Shown here piece after piece: positions 9,400 through 19,457 of a stretch of 64,000 bases of DNA. Made by a program: the position numbers and the translations under genes. Position 1 is the stretch's first letter, and the number at the start of each line of letters is the position of its first letter. The stretch comes from Semisulcospira habei (Eukaryota > Mollusca > Gastropoda > Semisulcospiridae). Location: positions 54,417,297 through 54,481,296 of the forward strand of contig BTPG01000004.1 of assembly GCA_036245525.1 (NCBI GenBank). The letters are read 5' to 3'. A model generated the notes under the pieces. It had not been told where the DNA came from and searched no databases. It saw only the letters and a list, made by a program, of their open reading frames with translations.

Positions 9400-9950
9400 T
9401 TATTTTTTCAATTTTTTTTTATTTTTTGGTGTAATCCTGCTTTTGTGCACTCTACACAGAACAGTGCTTTTACTATAAGTACGACGCTAATCTCGAATGA
9501 CAACTTTTCTTCAGTTGTTACTGTAAAAACCGTCATGACGTCTGTGTTTCTCATGCAGAAATCCTTATTCGAAACAGGAGATAATTTACGTTAAACGGAT
9601 CATGCACAATTACAGCTGGGACACTGATCTTCCAGGCAATTTGTACACTGTAAGGACTTGAATTCTGATCCTTATCTCACACACTGCAATGGAATACACA
9701 CACGAAAGCCATCAGAGCCTCGGCCAACTCTCGAAATTGAACACCGATTATCTTCTCCGTATTAGGAGAAAAGATACCCAAGAAAATGAGAGTGATAAAT
9801 ATGGAACACCGACAACAGGCATACATTTTTAATTGATCCCTTGACTAACTAAATCAAACTTCGAATGTTTCAGTCCGTGAATTAGGTGTTAGTCGCAGCG
9901 TTCTTCCGTGTACAGGCCAAGGATCAAACGAAACAAATTAAGCCGTCCTA
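9400..9950. other. No feature recognised (intron 1)
   Basis: AT-rich with no repeat copy seen elsewhere in the window. Confidence 0.5.
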
Positions 9951-9953
9951 GTA

Positions 9954-10024
9954 CAAGCATGAAGCATAGATTCTCACGAGCCCCTGCGGCCGCAGGGGCT
10001 CGTGAGAATCTATGCCTCTTGCAG
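9954..10024. mobile_element. Family B hairpin with mirrored changes
   Basis: GATTCTCACGAGCCCCTGCG pairs exactly with GCAGGGGCTCGTGAGAATC. Confidence 0.85.
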
Positions 10025-10189
10025 AGAAAGGTTGAGTTGGCTCTGGAACCTACGATTTTGCGATGAAATACTCACACGAAAGCTGCACAGACCGTCAGCA
10101 TCTTGAAATCAGAGCCGGCCTGATTTCACGGCCAGCCAAGAGACAATGAAGGGGCGGTGATAACGGTGCGATGAGAAGGGACGTTGGGA

Positions 10190-10260
10190 AGGGGGAGGGG
10201 GGGGGGGTGGGGGGGGGGGGTCGGGGAGAGAAAAAGAGAGAGAGAGAGGGGGGGAGGGGC
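10190..10260 (+). repeat. G-rich/(AG) low-complexity tract
   Basis: G runs interspersed with AGAGAG. Confidence 0.85.
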
Positions 10261-10380
10261 AATAATGGACTCAAAGGAGACGCTGAGGTGGGGACAGTGT
10301 GGGAGGGGGTGGAGAGTAGTATTAGGTAAATTAGTGATGGGTTGATAGGAGGTGCGAAAGATGAAAAGATCTCACAGTTG

Positions 10381-10471
10381 TTAACCCTTAGCTGTCGGTA
10401 GCGCTTTTTGTCGCGATGATTCCCGCAGGAATCATCGCGACAAAAAGCGGTACCGACAGCCAAAGGGTTAA
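10381..10471. mobile_element. Family C hairpin, TTAA ends
   Basis: TTAACCCTTAGCTGTCGGTA to CCGACAGCCAAAGGGTTAA; arms of ~40 bp around CCGCAGG. Confidence 0.9.
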
Positions 10472-10489
10472 CAGTTTGCTCGTCGAGTG

Positions 10490-10547
10490 CCGCCGTGAGA
10501 TGGCCTTAGTCGCCTGCTCAGCGTTGAACCGAAATAACTAACTAACC
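10490..10547 (+). mobile_element. Short retroposed 3' end, third copy
   Basis: CCGCCGTGAGATGGCCTTAG to ACTAACTAACC, with weak direct repeats TCGAGTG/TCAAGTG at its flanks. Confidence 0.6.
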
Positions 10548-10726
10548 GTGTCAAGTGGATTTCTGTCTGTTAGCATCTGCAGTAAATGCGACACCAAACA
10601 CGACAAATATAATTATGTCATTTGCTAGATCCCAACATACAGTTTAAATGCAATAAATTTAACGTATCTACAATGTTCGCGCACAAAAAAAAAAACAAAA
10701 AAAATAAAACCAATAAACAAACAAAG

Positions 10727-10759
<33 letters not shown>

Positions 10760-11185
10760 AATCCTCTAGAAAGATTAAACAACCTTTTATTCGCTTATTT
10801 CAAGACAGTTTGCGAAACGCACGACAAGAAGAAAAGTTCTTACAAAATACCACAACCATCTTTACGTGTCTTTTCTGTCTTCGAATACAGAAGGGGGAGA
10901 GAGGTTGGGGGGGGGGGGGAGGGGGGGGGGGGTATTACAATGACAATGAACGAGACCTCCCAGTTACCCTACTGCGCTATTTATCCGCGTAAAAAAAAAC
11001 ACAAAGTAATCCTGCTTGCCGGATTAATATTTAATGCGACACACTGATGAATCACGTGTCCCACGGGGCGCTCCAGTTACCGGCAATAATTGATTTCATC
11101 ACAAATCTCGCGGCAAGGATGCCGGCATGTCAGTGCAGCCATCACGGTTTCTCAGACGATACGGATGTTCCATGAGCGCCACCTG

Positions 11186-11254
11186 TCTGCAAAAGGCACA
11201 GATCCTCATGAGCCCCCGCATTCGCGGGGGCTCATGAGGATCTTTGCCTTTGGA
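11186..11254. mobile_element. Family B hairpin
   Basis: GATCCTCATGAGCCCCCGCA and perfect inverse; outer stem imperfect. Confidence 0.85.
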
Positions 11255-11372
11255 AAATAGGTGGTGTCGTATGACCCTGCAGGACTTGTGAGGATCTAAC
11301 CTTATTGAAGCTACTTACTTCCGGTTTCAGCTTCTTACATCCGGTTACGAGGATCTATGCTCTATATTTTTA

Positions 11373-11538
11373 TTAACACATTTAGCCCTGACGCACTACA
11401 GCAGGAGATGGATTGACCATGATTATTCAAAGGTAGTGCCAGATTAGCTTGGCGACTGCATCTCCTGCAACTGGTTCATAGTCGTTAGATGACGACTCCA
11501 AAATTTCGGAAATACGGCCGTGGGGCTGAATGAGTTAA
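11373..11538. mobile_element. Family A MITE that has lost one hairpin arm
   Basis: TTAACACATTTAGCCCTGAC to GGGGCTGAATGAGTTAA. The left arm stops at AGCTTGGCGA and joins directly to CTGCATCTCCTGC, removing loop and right arm. Confidence 0.85.
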
Positions 11539-11539
11539 T

Positions 11540-12030
11540 GGGATGCTCTTCTTGGTGTTTGCTGGTTGGTTGTTTGGTTGGTTGCCGATTTGTTTGTTGG
11601 TAGCTTTGGCTGTTGCTTTGTTTGTGTGTTTTCGGGGGAGGGAGGGTGTTGTCTTAAATGTGGACAGTTTTGAAGAAACTTTTGTCTTGCGGAATACAGT
11701 TGGTTTTTTGTTGTTGTTGTTGTTGTTGTTGGGTTTTTTTTACAAGACTATTAACACAGCTCCTGAAAACCTATGAGTCTGTGTGAAGCAAATTACAACT
11801 CTGTTCCTCTGGAAGCGGGCTTCAACGGGCGTTCATTGTTCCACCCATCCGTGATAGTGACGATTTACGGACATGGCGGGCGACAGGCTAGCAATTAGAA
11901 CAACAGCCGTCCGGACCGCGTTACTTGTTCACATCATGCGCGCGAGCCGGTGGAGTATTTCCTGACAACGCGACGCTTGCAGCTTTCTCGTTTCCCTTGC
12001 CGGCTTGATTTGCCCTGTGATGGCAAAAAA
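11540..12030. other. No feature recognised (intron 1)
   Basis: Contains a short (GTT)n run near 11711 and a CpG-bearing stretch at 11860-11980, otherwise nothing. Confidence 0.5.
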
Positions 12031-12031
12031 C

Positions 12032-12110
12032 AGTAAGTCGTTGTTTTGTGAATAGCGAGATTTTCATTGTATTACAATGAAAATCTCGCTTTTCGCAAAA
12101 ACAGACATAC
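12032..12110. mobile_element. Solitary AT-rich palindrome
   Basis: GCGAGATTTTCATTGTA is mirrored by TACAATGAAAATCTCGC; outer GTTTTGTGAATA and TTTTCGCAAAAAC pair imperfectly. Confidence 0.8.
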
Positions 12111-12162
12111 TGCCTTATTGCGTTAAAAGGGCATAGCTGCAGCGAATGGACTCATAATTATG

Positions 12163-12187
12163 CTAATTCAAGGGTAGTGCCAGATAT
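12163..12187. mobile_element. Family A arm fragment
   Basis: TTCAAGGGTAGTGCCAGAT only. Confidence 0.6.
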
Positions 12188-12207
12188 GCTCTATCGATGA
12201 CACCACC

Positions 12208-12421
12208 TTAACCCTTTTAGCCCCGAGTCCCTACAGCAGGACATGGTTAGACCATGATAATTCAAGGGCAGTGCCAGATTAGCTTGGCGCCTGAAGGCGC
12301 CAAGCTGATCTGGCACTACCCTTGAATTATCATGGTCAAGCCATCTCCTGCAACTGGTACATAGTCGTTCGACAACACCTCCAAAATTTGAGAAATGGTA
12401 CCTTGGGGCTAAAAGGGTTAA
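12208..12421. mobile_element. Family A MITE, intact ends
   Basis: TTAACCCTTTTAGCCCCGAG to GGGGCTAAAAGGGTTAA; full stem with the GCTTGGCGCC centre. Confidence 0.9.
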
Positions 12422-12505
12422 CCCTTTGGCTGTCGGTAGCGGTTTTGTGTCCTGCAGGAATCATCGCGACAAAAAAAAAAAACCGCTTCCGACAGCGAAG
12501 CCTGG
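12418..12505. mobile_element. Family C hairpin sharing TTAA with the preceding family A element
   Basis: TTAACCCTTTGGCTGTCGG starts on the last TTAA of the family A element. The stem is shortened and the right end decayed (CTTCCGACAGCGAAGCC). Confidence 0.8.
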
Positions 12506-12596
12506 GGTTGCTGGCAGTGCCTAGATAGCTTAGTGCCTCTCTGACTAAACAGCAGGAAAATTGGACACTGCCTTCGTATAATAATAGCCTCCTCGA

Positions 12597-12781
12597 TCAC
12601 TGTCATTAGTGGCAGATTGTGTTTCTGAAATCTTTGTCAGTTCCATCCACGCCAGAGACCCCACAGCCGTGTAAAGGTCACGGATACAAAGTGGTGTCGA
12701 CAAGAGTCACAGATCCTTATCAGCCTCCGCAAATGCAATGGGTCATGAGGATCTATTTTTGTTGCATTTCGATCATCTTAA
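12597..12781. mobile_element. Family B MITE, degenerate stem
   Basis: GTGGCAGATTGTGTTTCTGA start, CACAGATCCTTATCAGCC and CATGAGGATCTATTTTTG arms, ends at the TTAA shared with family A at 12778. Confidence 0.7.
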
Positions 12782-12947
12782 CCCTTTTAGCCCGGGGTCC
12801 CTACAGCAGTAGATGGCTTCAGGCGCCAAGGTAATCTGGCACTACCCTTGAATGATCATGGTCAAGCCATCTACTGCAGCTGGTACATAGTCTTTAGGCA
12901 ACACCTCCAACATTTGAGAAATGGGACCTTGGGGCTAAAAGGGTTAA
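12778..12947. mobile_element. Family A MITE lacking the left hairpin arm
   Basis: TTAACCCTTTTAGCCCGGGG to GGGGCTAAAAGGGTTAA; AGATGGC joins directly to TTCAGGCGCCAAGG, so only the right arm remains. Its left TTAA is shared with a family B element. Confidence 0.85.
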
Positions 12948-13123
12948 CTTTTTTTCTTCTAAGGAGTGAAGCGCATAATAGTTCATGTATCGACGATTTT
13001 GACCTGTGGACTAAACGAAGTAAGAATTATAATCGCATTGTCGCAAAAAAAACTCCTGAAGATCTGGAGAAAGTACAATAGCTGAAAAGACCCGCATAGA
13101 AATAGCACAGGCATAAAAGGGAC

Positions 13124-13200
13124 CATCGGCAAAAGGCACAAATCCTTATAGACCACTTACAGCTTGTGGGGGCTAATGAGAATCTCTACTTCTTCTAGAT
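13124..13200. mobile_element. Family B hairpin, degenerate
   Basis: GGCACAAATCCTTATAGACC pairs loosely with GGCTAATGAGAATCTC. Confidence 0.6.
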
Positions 13201-13344
13201 GGGTGGCTTTCTTGTTCGGGAGCGATCTCTAAAGAGTATTGGCTTCAGGGTCCGATTGTTCATTACGCAACCGTATCACAGACAGAACGTTAGCGTCTGT
13301 CTCCGGCGAATGAGAAGAAAAGTTTGTTCATGAAACCAGTGAGC

Positions 13345-13416
13345 ATCAGCAAGTGGCATAGATTCTCATGAGCCCCTGCGACAGCAGGGACTCATGAGAG
13401 TCTATGCCTCTTGCAG
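13345..13416. mobile_element. Family B hairpin
   Basis: GATTCTCATGAGCCCCTGCG and AGGGACTCATGAGAGTC. Confidence 0.85.
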
Positions 13417-13684
13417 ATGGCATAGTCAGGCTAACAGACATTACACCCGCGATGTCGGCAAGTGTCGTCTGCCGAGCCACACGTCCACAAACTCTCTAGG
13501 GAGGTGCTTCCTGTCTGCTCAGCCATCCCCTCGCCGGCTACCCGCCATCTCTCCTCCCCTTCCCCCTCCCCCACAATAAGCCCCACCCCATAATCTTGCT
13601 GCCCCCCCCCCCCCCCCCCCCATGCCTCAACTAAAATACGTGTGTAGCAAAGCGGTCTGATCCCCTTCAATGTCCAGGCAAAAA

Positions 13685-13905
13685 GACAGGCTTGCTCTGT
13701 ATCCCAGCAGCAAAGGCCAACGGGATTTTTGAGCGTTTGGATGACATGCCCGCTGAAGGATCCTGGTAAATCAAATTGGTAATGAGACGATCAGTGTTCA
13801 GGTCCTGCTCCAAAGGCAGTAGCTGTCCTTGTCGACCATAACACGCCCGCTACGGCCGTCAGTCCATCATCACTGGGTGCCGTGGACGATCAACCCCGAA
13901 CTAAC
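13685..13905 (+). mobile_element. SINE S2 fragment, head missing
   Basis: ACAGGCTTGCTCTGTA, TCAGTGTTCAGGTCCTG and the end CCCCGAACTAACC match the body and tail of the S2 copy at 58348. It abuts the S1 copy in opposite orientation. Confidence 0.65.
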
Positions 13906-13906
13906 C

Positions 13907-14320
13907 AAAAATCAAATCAAATCAGCGCATTAAATAGGCGCTTTATTCCAATTCAAAATCGGCTCAAAGCGCCGCCGCGAACTGAACCCAACAAGCACGC
14001 TCAAGTGAATCACGCGCATTCACTCACACACTGCACATAAGCACAGAACCTTCACGTGGTGCTAAGGGCAAGCTCTAGCGAGCTAATGAAGTTTTGGAAA
14101 TTCGCATCGTTTGTATTTGAAGTTTGATTAGTGGGCTGAAATTAATACCAAAGTCGTGGGGAAGAAAGAACCGGAGTACCCGCAGAAAGAACCTCAGAAG
14201 GTCCGCCCGAACTAACGGTGATACTTACTAGAGTAGAAAAGTCTGACGCGGAACCGGGTATCGAACCTCGCACCTCTAGCATTGGTGGCAGACGCTTTTA
14301 CCGCTGCGCCACGGACCAAC
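13907..14320 (-). mobile_element. tRNA-derived SINE (family S1), intron 1
   Basis: The reverse strand starts GGTCCGTGGCGCAGCGGTAA, has the B box GGTTCGATACC and the same body as the copy at 44470, and ends in AATAAAGCGCCTATTTAATG and a GATTT-rich tail. Confidence 0.8.
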
Positions 14321-14338
14321 CAACTTTAATACAACTTT

Positions 14339-14604
14339 AGGGGACCTATAAAGGAATACGTCATTGCACCTTAGAATGTAAATACGCATACGATTTTTTT
14401 GTTGTTTGTTTTGTTTTTTGTTCAACTGATCGGGTCTTCATCCCATCTAAGATAACATTCGTACTTGTCCATGATCACATTCAGCGCAAAGGGGACCTAT
14501 AAAGGAATACGTCATTACACCTTAGAATTTAAATACGAATACGATAATTTTGTCTTCAGCTGATCAGGCCTTCATCCGATCTCAGATAACATTTGTTCTT
14601 GTGC
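14339..14604 (+). repeat. ~150-bp tandem duplication
   Basis: GGGGACCTATAAAGGAATAC at 14339 and 14491 begins two imperfect copies that both run through AGATAACATT(C/T)GT. Confidence 0.85.
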
Positions 14605-14667
14605 TACACCTACAGCTCCATTGAACGCTGGTCGTGTTTGTGAAACCTTTGTTAATTCTATGTCAAA

Positions 14668-14809
14668 TTAACTCATTCAGTCACGACACACCACAGCAAG
14701 ACATGGATCGAGCATGATAGTTCAAGTGTCGTGACAGAATAGCTTGGCCCATGGAACTATCATGCTCGATCCATGTCTTGCTGTGGTGTGTCGTGACTGA
14801 ATGAGTTAA
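14668..14809. mobile_element. Family A element, nearly perfect end-to-end palindrome
   Basis: TTAACTCATTCAGTCACGAC mirrored by GTCGTGACTGAATGAGTTAA; both arms continue through ACACCACAGCAAGACATGG. Only ~35 central bases are unpaired. Even the flanks TCAAA/TTTGA pair. Confidence 0.9.
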
Positions 14810-14895
14810 TTTGATCATTAGCCTGATCATTACCCTCTGATTTATTTTTCAGTTGAGGCTACAAGCATGCGTCGATATAAACGTAAGTAAATCTT

Positions 14896-15109
14896 TTAAC
14901 TCATTCAGCCCCGACACACCACAGCAGTACATTGATCGGGCATGATAGTTCAAGGGTGGTGCCAGAATAGTTTGGCACCCATAGGCGCCAAGCTATTCTG
15001 GCACGACCCTTGAACTGTCAAGCTCGATTTGCCTCTAGAATTGTAATACAGTCCTTCAGCGGGCAGTTTCAAAATTTGAGGATTTCGGTCCTGGGGTAGA
15101 ATGTGATAA
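14896..15109. mobile_element. Family A MITE, first of an end-to-end chain
   Basis: TTAACTCATTCAGCCCCGAC to TCCTGGGGTAGAATGTGATAA. Confidence 0.85.
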
Positions 15110-15320
15110 CTCATTCTACCCCAGACACACCACAGCAAGATAAGAATCGGCAATGATAGTTCAAGGGTGATGCCAGAATAGCTTGGCGCCTATGGGCGCC
15201 AAGCTATTCTGGCATCACCCTTGAACTATCATGGTCGATCTGTGTCCTGCACTGCAATGCAGTCTTCAGAGAACAACGGCAAAAATTTGGGGATTTCGGT
15301 CCTGGGGTAGAATGTGTTAA
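15106..15320. mobile_element. Family A MITE, second of chain
   Basis: Begins on the previous element's terminal (A)TAA: ATAACTCATTCTACCCC; ends GGGGTAGAATGTGTTAA. Confidence 0.85.
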
Positions 15321-15463
15321 GAGACCCAGTCGTCCAGGCAGTAAGGTACAAAGTGGTTTCAGCAAGAGCCATAGATCTTCGAGAGTCTCAGCCACTGCGG
15401 TGGCTCATGAGGATCTATATCTCTAGCTTCTTTACATTTTTTTCTCGGCAGTGAAAGGGTTAA
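15317..15463. mobile_element. Family B MITE, third of chain
   Basis: Shares TTAA 15317-15320. CAGCAAGAGCCATAGATCTT pairs with GATCTATATCTCTAGC; ends GGCAGTGAAAGGGTTAA. Confidence 0.8.
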
Positions 15464-15754
15464 GATGCGTGAACCATACACAATCAATGAACCATTCACC
15501 AGTTCGACTTCACACCAAAGAAAAACATAATTTATGTCTACCGTGAGCTGGGGTCGAGGCCCGCTGGCCTTTCGCGCATTCGGGAACCCCCAACAGTTGT
15601 ATAATCTGGTTTGAATTGACTAGATTACTTCAACGGACAAACGTTTAGAACGTTTCAATAAGATCGCATAGCGTGTCAGTGCGGCTGACAAAGACGAAAA
15701 GAAGATATGCTTAAAATAATGCAAACTTCCCATTATTCGCTAATATTTGTGTTA

Positions 15755-16040
15755 TTAACCCGTATCATCCCAAGACACCCGTTAGATTGAGATAAATTTG
15801 ATTATGATAGTTCAAGGGTGGGGCCAGAATAGCTTGGCGCCTGAGGCGCCAAGCTATTCTTGCACCACCCTTGAACTGAAACGGTTGATCTAGCTCCTCA
15901 TCTGTAATGTAGTCTTCGTAGGACAAAACCACCGTGAGATGGCCTTAGTTGCCTGCTCGGCGTTAAACCCAAATAACTAACTTCATAGGACATAAGACAT
16001 TTTTTTGTTCTTTAATCACCCTCAGGATGTAATGGGTTAA
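15755..16040. mobile_element. Family A MITE with nested 55-bp retroposon
   Basis: TTAACCCGTATCATCCCAAG to CAGGATGTAATGGGTTAA; inner palindrome GGCGCCTGAGGCGCC. Confidence 0.8.
15926..15980 (+). mobile_element. 55-bp retroposed 3' end inside a family A MITE
   Basis: The same short sequence (GAGATGGCCTTAGTTGCCTG, AATAACTAA tail) is flanked by CTTCGTAGGACA and CTTCATAGGACA, a 12-bp target duplication with one mismatch. Confidence 0.75.
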
Positions 16041-16185
16041 TGACATCTTTCCTTACGTCATCAACAAGCGCTGATGAAATCTCGCCTCTCGTCTCCTCTC
16101 GTGTTGTCTCGTCTGAACAAAACAACGTCCAGGCTGGACTTAAAAGTCAAATAAACTCTGGACATCTGCTGAACATTTCAGCCAG

Positions 16186-16361
16186 TTAACTTTAGCGGCG
16201 TCACGTAACAACTATGTACCAGTTGTAGGTGATGGATCGACCGTGATAGCTCGAGGGTAGTGCCAGATTAGCTTGGCGCCGTCAGGCGCCAAGCTAATTT
16301 GGCGCTATCCTCGAATGTTCGTGGTCGATCCACCTCCTGCTCTGTAGTGCGTCGGGGCTAA
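16186..16361. mobile_element. Family A MITE
   Basis: TTAACTTTAGCGGCGTCACG start, stem GAGGGTAGTGCCAGATTAGC and GCTAATTTGGCGCTATCCTC, end GCGTCGGGGCTAACC. Confidence 0.75.
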
Positions 16362-16629
16362 CCAACCAACCTCCAACTACCCCCACCCCAACAATCCGAT
16401 CCCACCCCCCGTAGGGTCCATTCTCCCTCCCCTTCCCTCAGGCTCGCTAATTATGGATCTCAGACTCTTAACTGTCACTGCCCTTTCTCTCTACCGTCCG
16501 CGGGAATGCGATTTGAAAATTACAATCCTTTTTGACGGGAAGATTTCAGGCGGTCTGAGGCGCAATGTTTTCTTTGTCGATCTTCTGGCTTAATCCTCAA
16601 CGTCTCTCTCAGTTTGAGGGCGTAGATCC

Positions 16630-16705
16630 GTTAGCAAGAGGCACATATTCTAATGCGCCCCTGCGCCTGCAAGTGGGGCTCATGAAAATCTGTGCCTCTT
16701 GCAGA
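16630..16705. mobile_element. Family B hairpin, degenerate loop
   Basis: GCAAGAGGCACATATTCTAA and GAAAATCTGTGCCTCTTGC. Confidence 0.75.
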
Positions 16706-16709
16706 CAGA

Positions 16710-17325
16710 AATGTCTGGTCAGAGGTCCGATTCCGCGAAAAAATGCGGACCAAAAATTTGCAATTTCCGCTAAGTGCAGGGTCCTTAATTTTTCTTTGGG
16801 ACGAGGATTTTGGGTCGACGCTATCGAGTCCCCAGGGATGTGTATGCAACGTTTGTCAACTTGACTCCAACATGAAATGACAAGAAATGCACCAACAGCA
16901 GCTCTCACGTGTTCACACTTTCGCTTCCAGATCAGCTGATGGAATCGCCACTTGCAATAGGTCGCGGTAGATAGATTGATAAAGGATAGTGACTAACCTT
17001 ACCATCATATGAATAATCAGTCTTTTATGGCATTTTACACACTTGGCAGTCAAACCTATCTGGGTTTGTTTGTTTGTTTTTTTGTGCAAAGGAAATCATT
17101 TCTGGCGTCAAGTGAATCAGACACTACACCGAAGCTATCACTGCAGACGTGCCTGCCACAGTTGGCCTCTGGAGCGAAACTTTTAAATTGGCTTTGTGCG
17201 ATGCCGGGGCTAGTGTGCACTGGCGCGTGAAAAGTTTCTTAATTGTGCAGCGGGGAAGAGCGCCATTGTTTAACAAGCGTCCAATGACCGAAAAACCTCG
17301 CCCGCCTAAACAACAATGATACAAA
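16710..17325. other. No feature recognised (intron 1)
   Basis: No repeats or exons recognised. Confidence 0.5.
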
Positions 17326-17331
17326 CTGCAC

Positions 17332-17400
17332 CTGCAAGTGGCATAAATCTTCATGAGCCCCCGCAATGCGGGGGCTCATGAAGATTTATGCCACTTGCAG
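17332..17400. mobile_element. Family B hairpin, perfect 34-bp arms
   Basis: CTGCAAGTGGCATAAATCTT is matched base for base by the right arm around a single central A; private changes GTGG and AAATCTT are in both arms. Confidence 0.9.
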
Positions 17401-17409
17401 AGGTGAGAG

Positions 17410-18140
17410 TTTGGTTGATAGTGTGCGTAATACAGACAATGAAGTGATGCAAGGGATCGGGTAATGTTTGGAGCTGATAAAATAAGGCGGAAAGATTCCT
17501 AGGAGAGAATACAGATTACTTCCACGGGAGTTTTGGTGACAAAGAAATGAATTCCGAATGTAGAAAATTAACAATGAGGCGCTCTGCGGTGCGTACAGTT
17601 CAAAAACAAAACTCAAGGACAGAACAATAATGGAAACATTTACCGCGTGTGGTAATCAAAATGAACATCAATTTCAACAGGGAAGGGTCATGAGAAATGA
17701 CAAAATGGATTTCTTCAAGCGATAAAAGATTAAAACAGTCAAAATAATTCTAAACCTTTGAGTGATTTTAAAACTTAAGTGATGATTTCAAAGCTGTTGA
17801 TTCAAAATGTAATTAATGATTTGATCTTTTGGGGTTCAACTTTTTTTGTTTTGGTTGGGTTGGGTTTTTTTTCTGCTTAGGGTTGGTTTGTTCCGTTAAT
17901 CTGTTGTTTTATTTGTTTGTTATTGTTGTTTTGTGTGTTGTTTATTCTCCTTGTTTGTTAGGGTTTTTTTTTAGTATTGGTCCTTACTTTCTTTTTAAAA
18001 GGGTCTCTGCAAGTATTTCGTGGATCACTCGTAGGGCCTAAGGATGCCTTAACTACATGTGTTATACGTCTCTTTCTATGTTGGGTCCAATTTATTCCCA
18101 ATTAAGCCTGTTATCCTTTTCATTTATCATCTGAACTACT
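17410..18140. other. No feature recognised (intron 1)
   Basis: AT-rich; T/G-rich from 17830. Confidence 0.5.
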
Positions 18141-18143
18141 TAG

Positions 18144-18206
<63 letters not shown>

Positions 18207-18229
18207 TGTGTGTGTGTGTGTGTGTGTGT
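18144..18229 (+). repeat. (GT)n(GTGC)n microsatellite
   Basis: GT run interrupted by GTGC units. Confidence 0.95.
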
Positions 18230-18289
18230 GGAGGGGGCGGGGGTGGGGTGGGGGGGGGGGAGAGGGGTGTCTGAGAGTTTATGAGTATG

Positions 18290-18500
18290 TCTGCCTGTGT
18301 GAATAGTGTTCTTAATTGTTTGTAAGTATTATGTTTTACTTATATGTATGTGCATGTGTAGATAGTTTTGTAGTTGTAGTTTTGTAGTTTGTAGTTAGCA
18401 ACGGCAGGTTTGTAAAATGGCTGTGTAAATGACGATGTCAATGCCTTAACCGTTGTAAAATAAAGTTTCATTGGTTCATTGATTCATTGTTTCATTTATT
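18290..18500 (+). repeat. Probable LINE/retroposon 3' tail
   Basis: A T/G-rich stretch ends GTAAAATAAAGTTTCATTGG followed by ATTCATTG repeats, like the tail at 2590-2695. Confidence 0.35.
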
Positions 18501-18607
18501 ATGTTAGAAAACCTTTGTAACTGGATGAAAACTTGTTGGCTCGCTTGCATCGCGTCTGATCATATTTCGTTTGTCTTTCAAAAGCTTGCTAACAGAAAGT
18601 CTATACA

Positions 18608-18842
18608 TTAACCCCTCAACTGCATGAGCGGGGGGGCGATCGTTAACCAGCCGCAAGAGACATAAATCCTCATGAGCCCCCGCAGTCGCGGGGGCTCATG
18701 AGGATTCATGTCTCTTGTTAGTCCTACGTTCTTTGTGCCTATTTCTGGTCCCAAATAGTTTGTGTTCTCTGCAGCGAATGTCGATCACTCTGCAGTGGTG
18801 TCTTGGCGCGAAAACCGTCATCGCTGGCAGCGAAGGGGTTAA
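18608..18842. mobile_element. Family B MITE, intact ends, close to exon 1 donor
   Basis: TTAACCCCTCAACTGCATGA to GGCAGCGAAGGGGTTAA; hairpin GACATAAATCCTCATGAGCC. It ends 97 bp from the donor. Confidence 0.9.
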
Positions 18843-18938
18843 TAAACTAAGCAGACGAGACATGAAGGAATTGACGAACCATCCTTCAGCTCGATCCATC
18901 TCCCGCGCTTAGCGCTGTTAGAAGAAGAGACGACTCAC

Positions 18939-19095
18939 CTGTGATCCACTGTCGCCGTTCTTCCTGTGTGGCCTCGTAGTCCTGGTACGTGATCTCGCGG
19001 ATGAGGTCCTGGAAGCGATTCAACTTGGACTGGAACGTGCCCAGCGTGTAGGGGCGCTGCAGGTCATCCGAAGCCGGCTCGTGCGCCGTAGCCAT
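18939..19095 (-). CDS. First coding exon, EF-hand/WD40 (WDR49/WDR64-like) protein
   Basis: The exon opens at ATG 19095 (context AAAACTATGG) with an in-frame TGA 18 codons upstream. It encodes 52 residues plus one base, beginning MATAHEPASDDLQRPYTLG and ending QEERRQWIT, and stops at a GTGAGT donor in phase 1. The split codon joins the AG at the start of the exon at 4878-5008 to give Glu, so the frame continues smoothly as QWITENLRFDQF. High GC at third positions contrasts with the surrounding AT-rich and repeat DNA. The segment is acidic/helical with no signal peptide. Family assignment rests on the following EF-hand-like exons and is an inference from memory; the exon itself is strongly supported by splice phase. 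Confidence 0.85.
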
Positions 19096-19330
19096 AGTTT
19101 TGGATTCGTGTTTATTATTGACGTTTGTGCACTTGCGATAAATCCGTCAGTATCGAATCCATCCCATTATTTCAAGCTCTCAAAGCACACACACACACAC
19201 ACACACACACACTCGGCGATCATGCAAAATTCAGGGGCAATAATCAGACATTCAGAACTGCACATCCGTCTCCGTGATAGAGATAGAGAGACCTTCCGGT
19301 GCCTGAGGTTTCACTTTGGAGACGCCCCTC
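19096..19330 (-). other. Possible 5' UTR of the WDR49/WDR64-like gene
   Basis: On the minus strand a long T-rich tract followed by TTTTACAG at 19331-19338 would make a good acceptor, and no other acceptor-like site lies between it and the ATG at 19095. If used, the first coding exon has a 235-nt untranslated leader containing a (CA)n tract and an upstream noncoding exon lies further right. No promoter was recognised. Confidence 0.3.
19185..19212 (+). repeat. (AC)n microsatellite
   Basis: 14 dinucleotides upstream of the gene's ATG. Confidence 0.95.
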
Positions 19331-19457
19331 CTGTAAAATAAAAGGAAAAAAAAAATGTATGCATGAATAAGAAGAAGAAACAATGCTTACCTCAGTGACA
19401 CCACAAGCATGGGATGATCGATGCATGATACTTTGTAACACTTCTATACTGCAGGCG

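Noticed and set aside
10381..10471. Intrinsic transcription terminators
   Set aside because: GC-rich hairpins recur as dispersed families with TTAA ends and lack a bacterial context.
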